Of a stretch of DNA of 64,000 nucleotides, positions 8,528 through 18,449 are shown piece by piece. The translations under genes were made by a program, and so were the position numbers. The stretch is taken from contig JACJYV010000002.1 of assembly GCA_020635905.1 (NCBI GenBank), positions 62,001-126,000 of the forward strand, given 5' to 3'. Position 1 is the first letter of the stretch, and every line of letters begins with the position of its first letter. The notes under the pieces are model-generated. The model worked only from the letters and a program-made list of their open reading frames with translations. It had not been told where the DNA came from and did not search any database. The DNA is from Bacteroidia bacterium. GTDB lineage: Bacteria > Bacteroidota > Bacteroidia > J057 > JADKCL01.

Positions 8528-9637
8528 ATGAGTGAAACCGTAAATACAGAAGTCCAGGCCTTTTGGAAACAACTCCAACCTCAATCAGAAGCAGAGCGAC
8601 CCTGGCTCTTCAACGGGCTTTCATCTAAGGTCAGGGGGTGGTCCACCAAGGATATTTTTGCCCAGGCCAATTGCCTGGCCGCCTTTCTCATGGCCCGCGG
8701 TCTGCGGGCCGGACAGTCAGTAGTGATAAGGATGAAAGACGATCCTTTGTATCTGGTGCTGGACCTGGCCCTGCAGTTTGCCGGGGCCATCAACATCACC
8801 CTGCCCGGGCTGGCCACCAACGAGCTGCTGATCAGCACAGCCCGCCATACTCACCCGAGTTTCTTTTTCCTTGACCAGGCCGACGGCCTGGAAACCACCC
8901 CTGGATTTGCAGAAATCAAAACGGATATGATCGGCCTGCTCATGCTGAATGACGAGGTCGAAAATATGAATCCCGAAAAATTATTTACCCTCGACCGGGC
9001 CCTCGTGATTGGCAAGGCAGATTGGCGGGAAAATGCGGCCGGGATGAATGCAGCCAAAGGCAGCCGCAAACTCAAGGACGTTTATGCCCGGATTGGAGAC
9101 GAACTGAAAGAAATTTCCTACGAAAAACTAATTGCAGATGCCGAGCATGCACGCAATCTGCTGAATGAAAACGGTGGAAAAACCGTTTGGTTCATTACTG
9201 ATCCTTCCAGTTACTGGAGGAGAATCATGGGCTGCTTCGCCACCCTGATGAATCGCCCCCATTCCCGCGTAATCCAGGAAAATACATTTACCCTGCCCAT
9301 TCAATTTGATCCCGCGCCAGAATCTGTCTTCGTGACCCCGGAATTTTTGCGCCTTCAATTCGAATTCATTGGAAAAAAACTTTTAGGCAAAAACGGAGCC
9401 GTCACGCCCAAATTCACCAAAGCCCTCGAAACCGCGATCAGACGGCGGGAAGCTATCGAACAAGGCAAAAAGCCAGGATTGATTGTGCAGACCAAATACA
9501 GCATGGCCCAAAGCTCCATTTTCAGCAAAGCCCGCAAAGCCTTTGGACCCAAATGCAAAATTATTTTTCTGGACGATGGCTACCTCGACCTGGAGGTGAG
9601 GCATTTCTTCGAAGACGCTGGTTTTAAACTGGTCTGA
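8528..9637 (+). CDS. Truncated, degenerate ANL-superfamily (acyl-CoA synthetase-like) protein
   Basis: The ATG at 8528 (MSETVN) looks more natural than the one at 8501, which adds nine residues. The first ~120 residues resemble the A1-A2 region of AMP-forming ligases (WSTKDIFAQANCLAAFL, LALQFAGAINITLPG). The end (SKARKAFGPKCKIIFLDDG ... FFEDAGFKLV) aligns with the long-chain acyl-CoA synthetase segment reading roughly KIREALGGRI-SGGAPL-FF-GI. The protein stops just where the GYGxTE motif should begin, so motifs A5-A10 are absent, and no T-S-G-T-T-G P-loop is visible. The frame is intact and the gene ends 6 bp before convergent pruA. It is unlikely to adenylate; a binding or regulatory role or decay is possible. 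Confidence 0.6.
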   Translation: MSETVNTEVQAFWKQLQPQSEAERPWLFNGLSSKVRGWSTKDIFAQANCLAAFLMARGLRAGQSVVIRMKDDPLYLVLDLALQFAGAINITLPGLATNELLISTARHTHPSFFFLDQADGLETTPGFAEIKTDMIGLLMLNDEVENMNPEKLFTLDRALVIGKADWRENAAGMNAAKGSRKLKDVYARIGDELKEISYEKLIADAEHARNLLNENGGKTVWFITDPSSYWRRIMGCFATLMNRPHSRVIQENTFTLPIQFDPAPESVFVTPEFLRLQFEFIGKKLLGKNGAVTPKFTKALETAIRRREAIEQGKKPGLIVQTKYSMAQSSIFSKARKAFGPKCKIIFLDDGYLDLEVRHFFEDAGFKLV

Positions 9638-9643
9638 CCGTAA

Positions 9644-11278
9644 TTATTCCTCCGCCAGGAATGGATAGCGGTAATCTTTGGCCGGCACAAAATTTTCCTT
9701 GATGGTGCGCGGACTTGCCCAGCGAATCAGGTTGAGGTAAGAACCCGCTTTATCGTTGGTTCCCGAACCGCGGGCGCCGCCAAAAGGCTGTTGTCCCACC
9801 ACGGCGCCCGTGGGCTTGTCGTTGATGTAGAAGTTGCCAGCACTGTGCTCCAGCAACTGTGAACCCCGGTGAATCGCGTAGCGATCCTGGGCAAAAAGAG
9901 CGCCCGTCAGGGCGTAAGGGCTGGTTTGGTCCAGCAGACCAATGGTTTCCTCCCACTTATCATCTTCGTACTCATACACCGTCAGCACGGGTCCAAAAAT
10001 CTCCTCGCACATCGTCAGCGACTTGGGATTATTGGTCTTGACAATGGTGGGCTCGATGAAATACCCTTTGGACTTATCATAATTGCCGCCGGCAATGACC
10101 TCAGAATCAGGGCTGGCTTTGGCCCGGTCGATGTAGGAAGCGATTTTATCAAATGATCTTTCGTCAATCACCGCGTTGATAAAGTTGCGGAAATCGAGGG
10201 GAGAACCCATTTTCATGGTTTTGAGGTCGGCCAGGACCCGGCTCATGACATCTACGTAGATGGAACGGGGGATGTAGGCCCGGCTGGAAGCTGAACATTT
10301 TTGCCCCTGATATTCGAAACTGCCGCGTGAAATGGCCACCGCGAGGGCTTCCACATCCGCGCTGGGGTGCGCAAAGATGAAATCTTTGCCCCCTGTTTCG
10401 CCCACCACCCTTGGATAGGAGCGGTAGCGGGAAATATTATTGCCAATGGTTTTCCAGAGATGCTGAAACACCCCGGTCGAACCCGTGAAATGCAATCCTG
10501 CAAAGTCGGGATGATTGAAAATCACCTCGCCTGCCTCAGGACCATCCACAAAAACCAGGTTGATCACCCCGTCGGGTACGCCCGCTTCACGGAATACTTC
10601 CATCAGCACCTGGGCTGAATAAATCTGAGAATCCGCAGGTTTCCAGACCACGGTATTGCCCATCATGGCCGGGGCCGAGGAAAGGTTGGCGCAGATAGAG
10701 GTAAAATTAAAGGGGCTCAAAGCAAAAATAAATCCTTCCAACGGACGGTACTCCAGCCTGTTCCAGATGGTTTTGGGAGAAACGTCGGGTTGTTGACGAT
10801 AAATCCCTTCCATATAATAGACATTGAAACGCCAGAAGTCGGCCAGTTCTGCCACGGCGTCAATCTCGGCCTGGTACACGTTTTTGCTCTGGGCCAGCAT
10901 GGTCGCAGCATTGAGCCGGGCCCGGTAAGGGCCTGAAATCAGGTCGGCAGCCTTCAGAAAAACGGAGGCGCGTTGCTCCCAGGGAAGAGCGGCCCAGGCG
11001 GCTTTGGCCTGCAGCGCGGCATCAATGGCAGATTTCACATGGGAGGCATCCCCGCGGTAGTAATGCCCGATCACATGCTGGTGATCGTGGGGAGGCGAAA
11101 GGGGAATTTTGGTCCCGCTTCTGACTTCCTTACCGCCAATGAACATGGGAATGTCCATCACCGAGCCATTCATTTCGGCCAGAGCTTTTTTGAGCTCTGC
11201 CTTTTCCGGGCTGCCGGGTGCATAGGACAATACGGGTTCATTTACGGGAACAGGAACTGAAAATATGCCGTTACTCAT
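9644..11278 (-). CDS. pruA: L-glutamate gamma-semialdehyde (delta-1-pyrroline-5-carboxylate) dehydrogenase
   Basis: 544 residues from the ATG at 11278 (MSNGIFSVPV); the frame extends 23 codons further but that extension is not family-like. It oxidises glutamate semialdehyde to glutamate with NAD+, the second step of proline catabolism. Catalytic Asn191 (SPFNFT), the FTGSTGV nucleotide-binding turn, Glu294 (GETGGKDF) and nucleophile Cys328 (GQKCSA) are all present, and the length matches the ALDH4A1-type single-domain enzyme. No proline dehydrogenase is in the window, so the enzyme stands alone here. Cytoplasmic. Confidence 0.93.
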   Translation of the reverse strand: MSNGIFSVPVPVNEPVLSYAPGSPEKAELKKALAEMNGSVMDIPMFIGGKEVRSGTKIPLSPPHDHQHVIGHYYRGDASHVKSAIDAALQAKAAWAALPWEQRASVFLKAADLISGPYRARLNAATMLAQSKNVYQAEIDAVAELADFWRFNVYYMEGIYRQQPDVSPKTIWNRLEYRPLEGFIFALSPFNFTSICANLSSAPAMMGNTVVWKPADSQIYSAQVLMEVFREAGVPDGVINLVFVDGPEAGEVIFNHPDFAGLHFTGSTGVFQHLWKTIGNNISRYRSYPRVVGETGGKDFIFAHPSADVEALAVAISRGSFEYQGQKCSASSRAYIPRSIYVDVMSRVLADLKTMKMGSPLDFRNFINAVIDERSFDKIASYIDRAKASPDSEVIAGGNYDKSKGYFIEPTIVKTNNPKSLTMCEEIFGPVLTVYEYEDDKWEETIGLLDQTSPYALTGALFAQDRYAIHRGSQLLEHSAGNFYINDKPTGAVVGQQPFGGARGSGTNDKAGSYLNLIRWASPRTIKENFVPAKDYRYPFLAEE

Positions 11279-11330
11279 GCCTTTCGCTTTTGAAGTTTGA
11301 ACTGGAATGCAAATTAAAGAATGAAGGGGC

Positions 11331-11362
11331 AAAAAAAAACCTGCCACCGTCTGTAGGTGACA
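11331..11362 (-). terminator. Rho-independent terminator of the T9SS cargo gene
   Basis: On the minus strand, TGTCACC/GGTGGCA forms a 7-bp stem with one G-U pair and a 7-nt loop, followed by GG and nine T residues. It begins 26 bp after the stop at 11388. Confidence 0.7.
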
Positions 11363-11387
11363 TTTATTACAATTTAAGCATAGAGAA

Positions 11388-13328
11388 TCAATGGGAGATC
11401 ACGATGCGGCGCACATCGCTGCGCACGCCATCGTTCACCTTGAGGAAATAAACCCCGTCTTCGAGGTTGGAGGTGGGAACGGACATCACATTTTTGCCGG
11501 GTTCCATTTGAGCCTGATCAGACCAGGCAACTCTTCCCACCAGATCAAACAAAAGGAGATGCGCATGGCCAAATTCATTGAAATTGAGAGCCACCGTCAG
11601 TTCTCTGCCCTTTTCCACGGGGTTAGGATATACACTTTGAATAAGGAGATCGTCCGGATCAAAATATACTTCAATCACGGGGGACAAGGAAGAACGTCCG
11701 TTTTGATCAATTTCCTGCATGCGGTAAAAGGAAGCACCATAGTAGGGGTCAGTATCAATGGCTTCGTATTTCAGCCTGCGGCTGGAATTTCCTGCTGCAG
11801 GGATACTGGAAAGGCTTTCGAAGATTTGACCATCTTTGGAGCGCTGAATCCTGAATTCGCGGCTGTTGGTCTGGGAATCCGTAGTCCAGTCCAGGTGAAC
11901 AACCCGCCCAGCCTGGTATCCTGAAAAATCAGCATACTTTGCAGCCAGCACACAGTTATTGGGAAGGGTATTGCTCTCTGGCATCACCAGATTATACATT
12001 ACTGAACCATCTTGTCCGGCCTGGGCTCCCTGGGAGGTTCCTCCGCAGGTACCGTTTTGATCAATTCCAGCGGCGCCGCCGCCAAAGTCAATGATTCCTA
12101 TATTGGGTGCGGGAATTCCTCCTCCTGACATCCAGACCACGCCACCGCCACCGCCACCGCCGGGACCCATACAGTTGTCCACGTTGGAAGGCGAATGATT
12201 GGCGCCGTCGCCACCATCCACCAGCAAACGATGCAAATCCGTGTACACCCCAACATCCAGCAGAATGGTTCCACCAGCTCCGCCACCTGATCCTGCATCC
12301 GCAGCGGAAAGGATGCCGTCGTCGCCACCCACCAGCTGCAATTTATTTCTGCCACGGTAGGTGCCCGCCCTGACAATCAGGATTCCACCTCCGTTTCCAC
12401 CTTTAAAACTGGTGGCATTATTATCATGTCCGGCTCCTCCGCCGCTACCGAGGAAAATCCTGTTTTCTGCATTAGTATAAATGGAAGACATTCCAAGTCC
12501 GCCTACACCCGGATATAATCCGTTGGAAATTCCGGGATAAGGGCACCAGAAAGCAGTATAAGGAAGGCGTTGACCTCCGTTTCCTCCCCCGCCAAAATTT
12601 CCGCCGCCAGCGCCGCCTGAATTGTGGTCATTACCTCCACCTCCTCCAGATACCTGTTTCCCACGGCCACCGTCCTTATTGGTGATAAAAAGACCAATTC
12701 CTTCTCCTTTTGGAGCGCCCCGTCCGGTTGCAGATTTGGAATAATAGTAGCCGGGATAATCACTTCCACATCCGGAGGAATTATTCTGCAACTGATAATA
12801 CCCTCTGAAGCCCAATCCATTGAGATTGATAGAGGATCCTGTTCTCAAATCCAGCAATCCCTGCACCTCCAAAGCCAGAATCCCGCCTTTGCAACCATCA
12901 AAGGGCATGGCGGTAAGGGCTCCCGTAATGTTGGCATTCACGTATTGAGGCACGCGAACCAACTGCACGGTTCCGCTTGGCTGGTAGTCGTTCAGAAACT
13001 GATACTGGAATTTGATTTCATTGCCTGTGATGCTGGAAATGGTCACCCATTCGTATTTTCCAGCTGAGTGATAATTAATCACGTTTCCATAAGAGGCAGA
13101 ATTGCTTTGATCGTATTCTGCACCCTGCATTTGGATCAGGATGCATCGGTCGCCTGCGGCAAAAGCAGCGGAGTTATCAACGGTCACTTTATTGCCCACA
13201 CAGTCAAAATCGAGCACGCAGGCATAGTCATTGATCACCCCACCCGGGATGGTCGCCGTTTGCCCTGAGACAAATATGTTCAGGATTAAAACAAAAAAAG
13301 AGAATAAGCTGATGCTTTTAAGCTTCAT
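11388..13328 (-). CDS. Glycine-rich secreted protein with T9SS type A sorting domain
   Basis: 646 residues from the ATG at 13328, which opens a clear signal peptide (MKLKSISLFSFFVLILN, cleavage near SGQTA). The body resembles a repetitive beta-rich adhesin with a glycine/asparagine tract (GGGGGNDHNSGGAGGGNFGG). Next comes a fibronectin-like stretch (VHLDWTTDSQTNSREFRIQR). The last ~80 residues are a textbook type A C-terminal domain: VYPNPVEKGRELTV, then DLVGRVAW, then LEDGVYFLKV. It should be exported across the outer membrane by the T9SS and retained on or released from the surface. The ligand is unknown. Confidence 0.87.
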   Translation of the reverse strand: MKLKSISLFSFFVLILNIFVSGQTATIPGGVINDYACVLDFDCVGNKVTVDNSAAFAAGDRCILIQMQGAEYDQSNSASYGNVINYHSAGKYEWVTISSITGNEIKFQYQFLNDYQPSGTVQLVRVPQYVNANITGALTAMPFDGCKGGILALEVQGLLDLRTGSSINLNGLGFRGYYQLQNNSSGCGSDYPGYYYSKSATGRGAPKGEGIGLFITNKDGGRGKQVSGGGGGNDHNSGGAGGGNFGGGGNGGQRLPYTAFWCPYPGISNGLYPGVGGLGMSSIYTNAENRIFLGSGGGAGHDNNATSFKGGNGGGILIVRAGTYRGRNKLQLVGGDDGILSAADAGSGGGAGGTILLDVGVYTDLHRLLVDGGDGANHSPSNVDNCMGPGGGGGGGVVWMSGGGIPAPNIGIIDFGGGAAGIDQNGTCGGTSQGAQAGQDGSVMYNLVMPESNTLPNNCVLAAKYADFSGYQAGRVVHLDWTTDSQTNSREFRIQRSKDGQIFESLSSIPAAGNSSRRLKYEAIDTDPYYGASFYRMQEIDQNGRSSLSPVIEVYFDPDDLLIQSVYPNPVEKGRELTVALNFNEFGHAHLLLFDLVGRVAWSDQAQMEPGKNVMSVPTSNLEDGVYFLKVNDGVRSDVRRIVISH

Positions 13329-13492
13329 AACCTTTTGACCGATCGATTCGCAAAGCACAATTCTGCAGCTTTGGATTTCTCCAATTATAAAAGTACGATT
13401 ATTTAATTCCTTTCTCAAATGACTTCCCCCAAATTAGGTCATTAGTGGATAAAATGTGGGAAAAAAGCGACGATATGGTCCTTTTTCCAGGA

Positions 13493-14206
13493 TTAATATT
13501 CGGTTAGGAAACGCATAAATTTCCTTTTGGCAACTGGCAGCAGACTCTGGGATTCCGGGAAAATAATCTCAGAAATCACTGTGAAAGCTGCCGGGTTGGG
13601 CAGGTGTTTCCGGCTGCGGATCAGATCGATTTTCATGGATTCAAAAGTATTCCTGATGCTCCAGTCAAAACTGCGTATAAACTCCGTTTGCAAACCGCGG
13701 TATTTTTCCCTGGCATTTTCAAATAAGGTGACCTTGTATTCATAAGCTTTCACCTCTTTGCTGCTCCCGCCTTTGAACAGTAGGTATCCCTCATTTCTGA
13801 TCAGCGGCATGATGCCCAATGGCTCAATTTCGAGTCCGTTTTCAATGAATTCATAAATCTCCTTTCCCTCTTCCACTGCTCCTTTCAATCTGGGAAGGGA
13901 ATAATCCACGATTTGCTCTATTTCCAAAAGTTGCTCGTCGTCCCTGATTTTGGGCACATATTCAAGTTGAATGCGCTCCAGATCAATTTTTTTAAGCTCT
14001 TTGGGAAACATATCCCTGATTTTTTGCTTTTCCTCCCGAAAAGAAACCAGGTTGCGGTAATGAAAAACCAGGTCAGAGAATGCAGGGTAAAGCAGCGTCT
14101 GATCAAATTGCTCTTTTACTCCTTTCAGATAAGCCAGCAGGGTATATTTTTTCAATTCAAAATCGACCCAGCCTTCCGTAAACCAATTCGAATTCAAATC
14201 CTTCAT
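13493..14206 (-). CDS. Conserved-looking hypothetical protein, 237 aa
   Basis: I do not recognise a family. The protein is soluble, mainly alpha-helical by composition, with a regular pattern of charged residues and no signal peptide or membrane segment. The start is ATG at 14206. It lies on the same strand between odhB and the T9SS cargo, separated from both by more than 150 bp, so it is probably a single-gene unit. Coding quality looks real: a full-length frame with codon use like its neighbours. Confidence 0.6.
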   Translation of the reverse strand: MKDLNSNWFTEGWVDFELKKYTLLAYLKGVKEQFDQTLLYPAFSDLVFHYRNLVSFREEKQKIRDMFPKELKKIDLERIQLEYVPKIRDDEQLLEIEQIVDYSLPRLKGAVEEGKEIYEFIENGLEIEPLGIMPLIRNEGYLLFKGGSSKEVKAYEYKVTLFENAREKYRGLQTEFIRSFDWSIRNTFESMKIDLIRSRKHLPNPAAFTVISEIIFPESQSLLPVAKRKFMRFLTEY

Positions 14207-14317
14207 AAGCCCGGAATTTTAATGTCTGAACGAGAATATAACGGATTATTTCCGCTTTTCGTAACAGTCCCCTCAAATTTCCTGCCAAAACAATTGAATT
14301 CTCCTACAAAACCTCCC

Positions 14318-14355
14318 AAAACAAACGAAGCAAACCCGCGCACGGATTTGCTTCG
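14318..14355 (-). terminator. Probable terminator of the nuoF-odhA-odhB operon
   Basis: On the minus strand, CGAAGCAAA ... TTTGCTTCG gives a 9-bp stem with a 12-nt loop followed by TTTGTTTT. It begins 28 bp after the odhB stop. Confidence 0.6.
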
Positions 14356-14382
14356 CAAATGTATCTTATTCCTGAAAAGGGC

Positions 14383-15624
14383 TCAGACCTCGAACAACAG
14401 TCGGGCAGGATCTTCCAGAAATTCCTTCACTTTATAAAGAAAACTCACGGCCTCCTTACCGTCCACGATGCGGTGATCGTATGACAGGGCCAGGTACATG
14501 ATGGGGCGGATTTTCACCTCTCCATTGATGGCCACCGGGCGGTCCACGATGTTGTGCATACCCAAAATAGCGCTCTGGGGCGGATTGAGGATGGGCGTGG
14601 AAAGCATGGAACCAAATATTCCACCATTGGTGATGGTAAAGGTGCCTCCCGTCATGTCATCAATGGAAATGGCATTTTCCCGCGCCTTCAAAGCATATGC
14701 CATGATAGCCTGCTCAATCTGAGCAAAGGTCAACTGTTCAGCGTTGCGTATGCAGGGAACCACCAGTCCGCGGCCGGTACTAACTGCGATGCCGAGGTCA
14801 ACGTAGTCGTGATACACGATTTCCTGGCCGTCGATCTGGGCATTGATGCCGGGATAAAATTTGATGGCCTCAGTCACGGCTTTGGAGAAAAAGGACATAA
14901 AGCCCAGTCCAACGCCATGCTTTTCTTTGAATTTATCCTTGTATTTATCGCGCAAAGCCTTGATTTCGAACATATCCACCTCGTTGAAGGTGGTGAGCAT
15001 GGCAGTTTCGTTTTTCACAGTGACCAGGCGATCCGCAATTTTGCGGCGCAGCATGCTCATTTTTTCGCGGCGGGTATCGCGCGAACCGCTCATGGAGGGA
15101 GTAGCCACAGGGGCCTGAGCAGCAGCTTTTTCTTTGCCATTGTCCGCCGCGGGAGCAGTTTTGGCCGCAGGAGTATGGGTCAGCACGTCCGTTTTGGTCA
15201 CCCGTCCACCGCGGCCTGTACCTTCAATGGAGCCAGCGTCCATGCCTTTTTCCTTCATCAGCTTTTCAGCTGAGGGAGAGGGCACGCCTGCGGCAAAGCT
15301 TTTGACTTCGGCAGGTTGCTGAACTGCAACTTCTTTGGTTTCGGGCGCTTTGACCGCTTCTTCCTTGGGTTTGGAAGCGCCGCCAGAGGCAGAGGTATCA
15401 ATGGTTGCGATCACGTCGCCCACCGCCACCGTATCACCGTCTTTGGCCTTGATGTGAATTACGCCATCATCCTCGGCATTGACGGTCAGGGTGGCTTTAT
15501 CAGAATTGATCTCCACCAGTTCGCTGTCCATTTCGACAAAATCCCCGTCCGCAACCAACCAGGTCCGTATCTCTACTTCTGTGATGGATTCACCGGGACT
15601 TGGAACCTTTACTTCAATGATCAT
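14383..15624 (-). CDS. odhB: 2-oxoglutarate dehydrogenase E2, dihydrolipoyl succinyltransferase
   Basis: 413 residues. An N-terminal lipoyl domain (1-~75) carries the lipoyl lysine at Lys43 in SDKAT. An Ala/Pro/Lys linker follows, then an E3-binding domain (SPSAEKLMKEKGMD ... GRGGRVTKTDVL), another Ala-rich linker and the acyltransferase core with His384 and Asp388 in SYDHRIVDG. It transfers succinyl groups from E1 to CoA in the citric acid cycle. It sits 17 bp downstream of odhA in one operon; no lipoamide dehydrogenase gene is nearby. Confidence 0.94.
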   Translation of the reverse strand: MIIEVKVPSPGESITEVEIRTWLVADGDFVEMDSELVEINSDKATLTVNAEDDGVIHIKAKDGDTVAVGDVIATIDTSASGGASKPKEEAVKAPETKEVAVQQPAEVKSFAAGVPSPSAEKLMKEKGMDAGSIEGTGRGGRVTKTDVLTHTPAAKTAPAADNGKEKAAAQAPVATPSMSGSRDTRREKMSMLRRKIADRLVTVKNETAMLTTFNEVDMFEIKALRDKYKDKFKEKHGVGLGFMSFFSKAVTEAIKFYPGINAQIDGQEIVYHDYVDLGIAVSTGRGLVVPCIRNAEQLTFAQIEQAIMAYALKARENAISIDDMTGGTFTITNGGIFGSMLSTPILNPPQSAILGMHNIVDRPVAINGEVKIRPIMYLALSYDHRIVDGKEAVSFLYKVKEFLEDPARLLFEV

Positions 15625-15641
15625 TGCTTCTTTAATAAAGT

Positions 15642-18419
15642 TTATTTCTGGGCTAAAATGGCCTTTCCGTTGCCGACCTTTTCGTCGGGAACAATGTCAA
15701 AAGACCGGTTAACTATGTATTGCTGCTGAGATTCGTGCTGCTTTTTGTAGCCAGTGGCCGGGCTGGAATTTTCCTTGCGGCTGATCACATCGATCTCAGG
15801 TTTGAATTCGCGGAAATGACGCAGAATGAAAGGCCAGGCTCCCATATTGGAAGGCTCTTCCTGCACCCATACCCATTTGGCTCCCTTGTACTTGGCAAAC
15901 AACTTTTCAAGTTGTTTCATGGGAAGGGGATAAAGTTGCTCCATACGCACGATGGCAACATCCTTGCGGTTGGATTCCGTTTGCTGGGCCAGCAGTTCGT
16001 AGAAGATTTTACCGTTGCAAAGCAGCACTTTCTTCACCCCTTTGCCATTGGCAGGCACAAAATTGTCGTCCAGAATTTCCTGGAAGCCGTGGTCGCTGAA
16101 ATCAGACAGCGGACTGACCGCCTGGGGATGCCTGAGCAGACTTTTGGGCGTAAATACGATCAGCGGGGTGCGGAAAGGACGAATCAACTGACGGCGCAGC
16201 AGGTGGAAATGGTTGGCCGGGGTGGTCGGATTGGCCACAATCATATTATTGGCTGCACATAACTCCAGAAAGCGTTCCATTCTGGCGGATGAGTGCTCGG
16301 GGCCTTGTCCTTCAAAGCCATGGGGCAGGAACATGGTGAGTCCGCTGAAGCGTTTCCATTTGGTCTGCGCGGAGGAAATGTACTGATCAATAATGATCTG
16401 GGCGCCGTTCACGAAATCACCAAACTGGGCTTCCCAGATCACCAGGGTGTCGGGAGCTGACCAGGAATATCCATATTCAAAGCCCAAAACTGCATATTCG
16501 CTGAGCAGGGAGTTGAATATTTCAAATTTCCCCTGCCCCTCGGCCACATGTTGCAGTGGCACATATTCGTCTTCTGTATTATTGACCCGCAATACGGCGT
16601 GGCGGTGAGCAAAGGTGCCCCTTTCCACATCCTGACCAGATACCCGGACATTATAACCTTCGGTTACCAGGGTGGCATAGGCCAGCAATTCACCCAATGC
16701 CCAGTCGAGTTTATCCGTTTCCAGCATGGTTTTACGGTTCTCGAAGATCTTTTCGATTTTTTCATAAAAGACCTTATCTGAAGGCAGATTAACCAGCTTT
16801 TCGGCAATGGGCTTCAATTTTTTCAGCTCCACTGCAGTTTTGACCGGCGCTTCAAACGCACCCGGATCGGCTACGTGAATGTGGCTCCAGCCGCTCTGGT
16901 CAAAGCCATATTCCACCGTTTTCTGGGCCTGCTTTACTTCCTTCAGGCGTTCCTGCAAAAACCTTTTAAAACTCTTTTCCATCTCGCGGGCCAGATTCGC
17001 CTCGACACCACCCATTTTCATGAGACGGTCAAAGTAAATCTCGCGGGGATCTTTGTGGTTTTCGATGGCCTTGTAGAGCGTAGGCTGGGTAAAACGGGGC
17101 TCATCTGCCTCGTTGTGACCATGTCTGCGGTAACAAAGCAGGTCAATGAATACATCTTTTTTGAATTCCTGGCGGAATTCCATGGCGAGCTCGATGGCAA
17201 AAACGAGGGCCTCCACATCGTCACCGTTCACATGGAAAATGGGACAACGGGTGATTTTGGCCACGTCTGTACAATAGGTACTGGTGCGGGCGTCGAGGTA
17301 ATTGGTGGTGAAACCCACCTGGTTATTGATCACCACGTGCACGGTTCCACCAGCTGAATAAGCTTCCAGTTCGGCCATTTGCACCACTTCGTACACCACT
17401 CCCTGAGCAGCCACGGCAGCATCGCCGTGAATCAGGATGGGCACCAGTTTGGAGCTGTCGCCGTTGTATTTGAGATCGATTTTGGCCCGGGCTATCCCTT
17501 CAGCCACGGGATCCACAGATTCAAGGTGAGAGGGGTTGGGGCAGAGGGAAATGTGGGCAACATCGCCTTTTTCCGTGGTCACATCGGCGCCAAAGCCCAT
17601 GTGGTATTTTACGTCGCCTTCAAACAGACTGACATCGTCGTTGAGGAATCCTTCAAATTCGGAGAAAATATCATCGTAAGTCTTGCCCAGGATATTGGCG
17701 AGTACGTTGAGGCGGCCGCGGTGGGCCATCCCGATGATAAATTCTTCCACACCCAGATCCGTCCCTTTTTCAATGATGGCATCGAGGGCAGGAATGAGAG
17801 TTTCGGCTCCTTCAAGGGAAAAACGTTTCTGACCTACGTACTTACTGCCCAGAAAAGTTTCAAAGGCAACAGCCTGGTTGAGCTTTTTGAGAATGTGTTT
17901 GCGTTGCTCCAGGGTAAAATCAGGCGTATTGCGGGATTTTTCCATTCTGGAGGTAAACCAATCCACCATTTCGGGGCTGCGCAGGTGATCTGTTTCAGCA
18001 CCAATGGATTCACAGTAGGTTTTTTCAAGCAAAGCCACGATGGCTTTGAGGGGAGCGGGTCCGATCCCAACTTCGTTTCCGGCATGAAATACCGTCTCCA
18101 GATCAGATTTATCCAGACCAAAATTGGCAATATCCAGAGTGGGAGAGTATTTTCTCCGTTCCCTGACGGGGTTGGTATTGGTAAAAAGATGGCCTCTCTG
18201 GCGGTAAGCGTGGATGAGATTCAGCACGTTGATCTCTTTCAATACGCCTTCGTGAGGAACCTGAGGTGCTTCGCCGTAATTGGTACGGGCAAATTCGAAC
18301 CCTTCAAAAAACTTGCGCCACCCGAATTCCACACTTTCGGGTTCCTGCAGATATTGCTCGTACATATTCTGAACGTACGCGCCATCGGCATTGCTCAAAT
18401 AAGATAAGTTGCCAGACAT
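15642..18419 (-). CDS. odhA: 2-oxoglutarate dehydrogenase E1, thiamine-diphosphate-dependent
   Basis: 925 residues, the usual length of SucA/OdhA. It decarboxylates 2-oxoglutarate and succinylates E2. Features seen are the N-terminal E2-binding segment (NADGAYVQNMYEQYL), GMAHRGRLNVLANILGK, the ThDP motif region GDAAVAAQGVVYE ... INNQVGFTTN, YRRHGHNEADEPRFTQP, and the C-terminal pyrimidine-binding region with HGFEGQGPEHSSARMERFL. It is located between nuoF (30 bp) and odhB (17 bp), all leftward, so they are very probably co-transcribed. Confidence 0.94.
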   Translation of the reverse strand: MSGNLSYLSNADGAYVQNMYEQYLQEPESVEFGWRKFFEGFEFARTNYGEAPQVPHEGVLKEINVLNLIHAYRQRGHLFTNTNPVRERRKYSPTLDIANFGLDKSDLETVFHAGNEVGIGPAPLKAIVALLEKTYCESIGAETDHLRSPEMVDWFTSRMEKSRNTPDFTLEQRKHILKKLNQAVAFETFLGSKYVGQKRFSLEGAETLIPALDAIIEKGTDLGVEEFIIGMAHRGRLNVLANILGKTYDDIFSEFEGFLNDDVSLFEGDVKYHMGFGADVTTEKGDVAHISLCPNPSHLESVDPVAEGIARAKIDLKYNGDSSKLVPILIHGDAAVAAQGVVYEVVQMAELEAYSAGGTVHVVINNQVGFTTNYLDARTSTYCTDVAKITRCPIFHVNGDDVEALVFAIELAMEFRQEFKKDVFIDLLCYRRHGHNEADEPRFTQPTLYKAIENHKDPREIYFDRLMKMGGVEANLAREMEKSFKRFLQERLKEVKQAQKTVEYGFDQSGWSHIHVADPGAFEAPVKTAVELKKLKPIAEKLVNLPSDKVFYEKIEKIFENRKTMLETDKLDWALGELLAYATLVTEGYNVRVSGQDVERGTFAHRHAVLRVNNTEDEYVPLQHVAEGQGKFEIFNSLLSEYAVLGFEYGYSWSAPDTLVIWEAQFGDFVNGAQIIIDQYISSAQTKWKRFSGLTMFLPHGFEGQGPEHSSARMERFLELCAANNMIVANPTTPANHFHLLRRQLIRPFRTPLIVFTPKSLLRHPQAVSPLSDFSDHGFQEILDDNFVPANGKGVKKVLLCNGKIFYELLAQQTESNRKDVAIVRMEQLYPLPMKQLEKLFAKYKGAKWVWVQEEPSNMGAWPFILRHFREFKPEIDVISRKENSSPATGYKKQHESQQQYIVNRSFDIVPDEKVGNGKAILAQK

Positions 18420-18449
18420 GGAAGTCAGGTTTATGGTGACTGAATATGC

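Noticed and set aside
17379..18407. 342-codon ORF opposite odhA
   Set aside because: Composition mirrors odhA codons; odhA is certain by motif.
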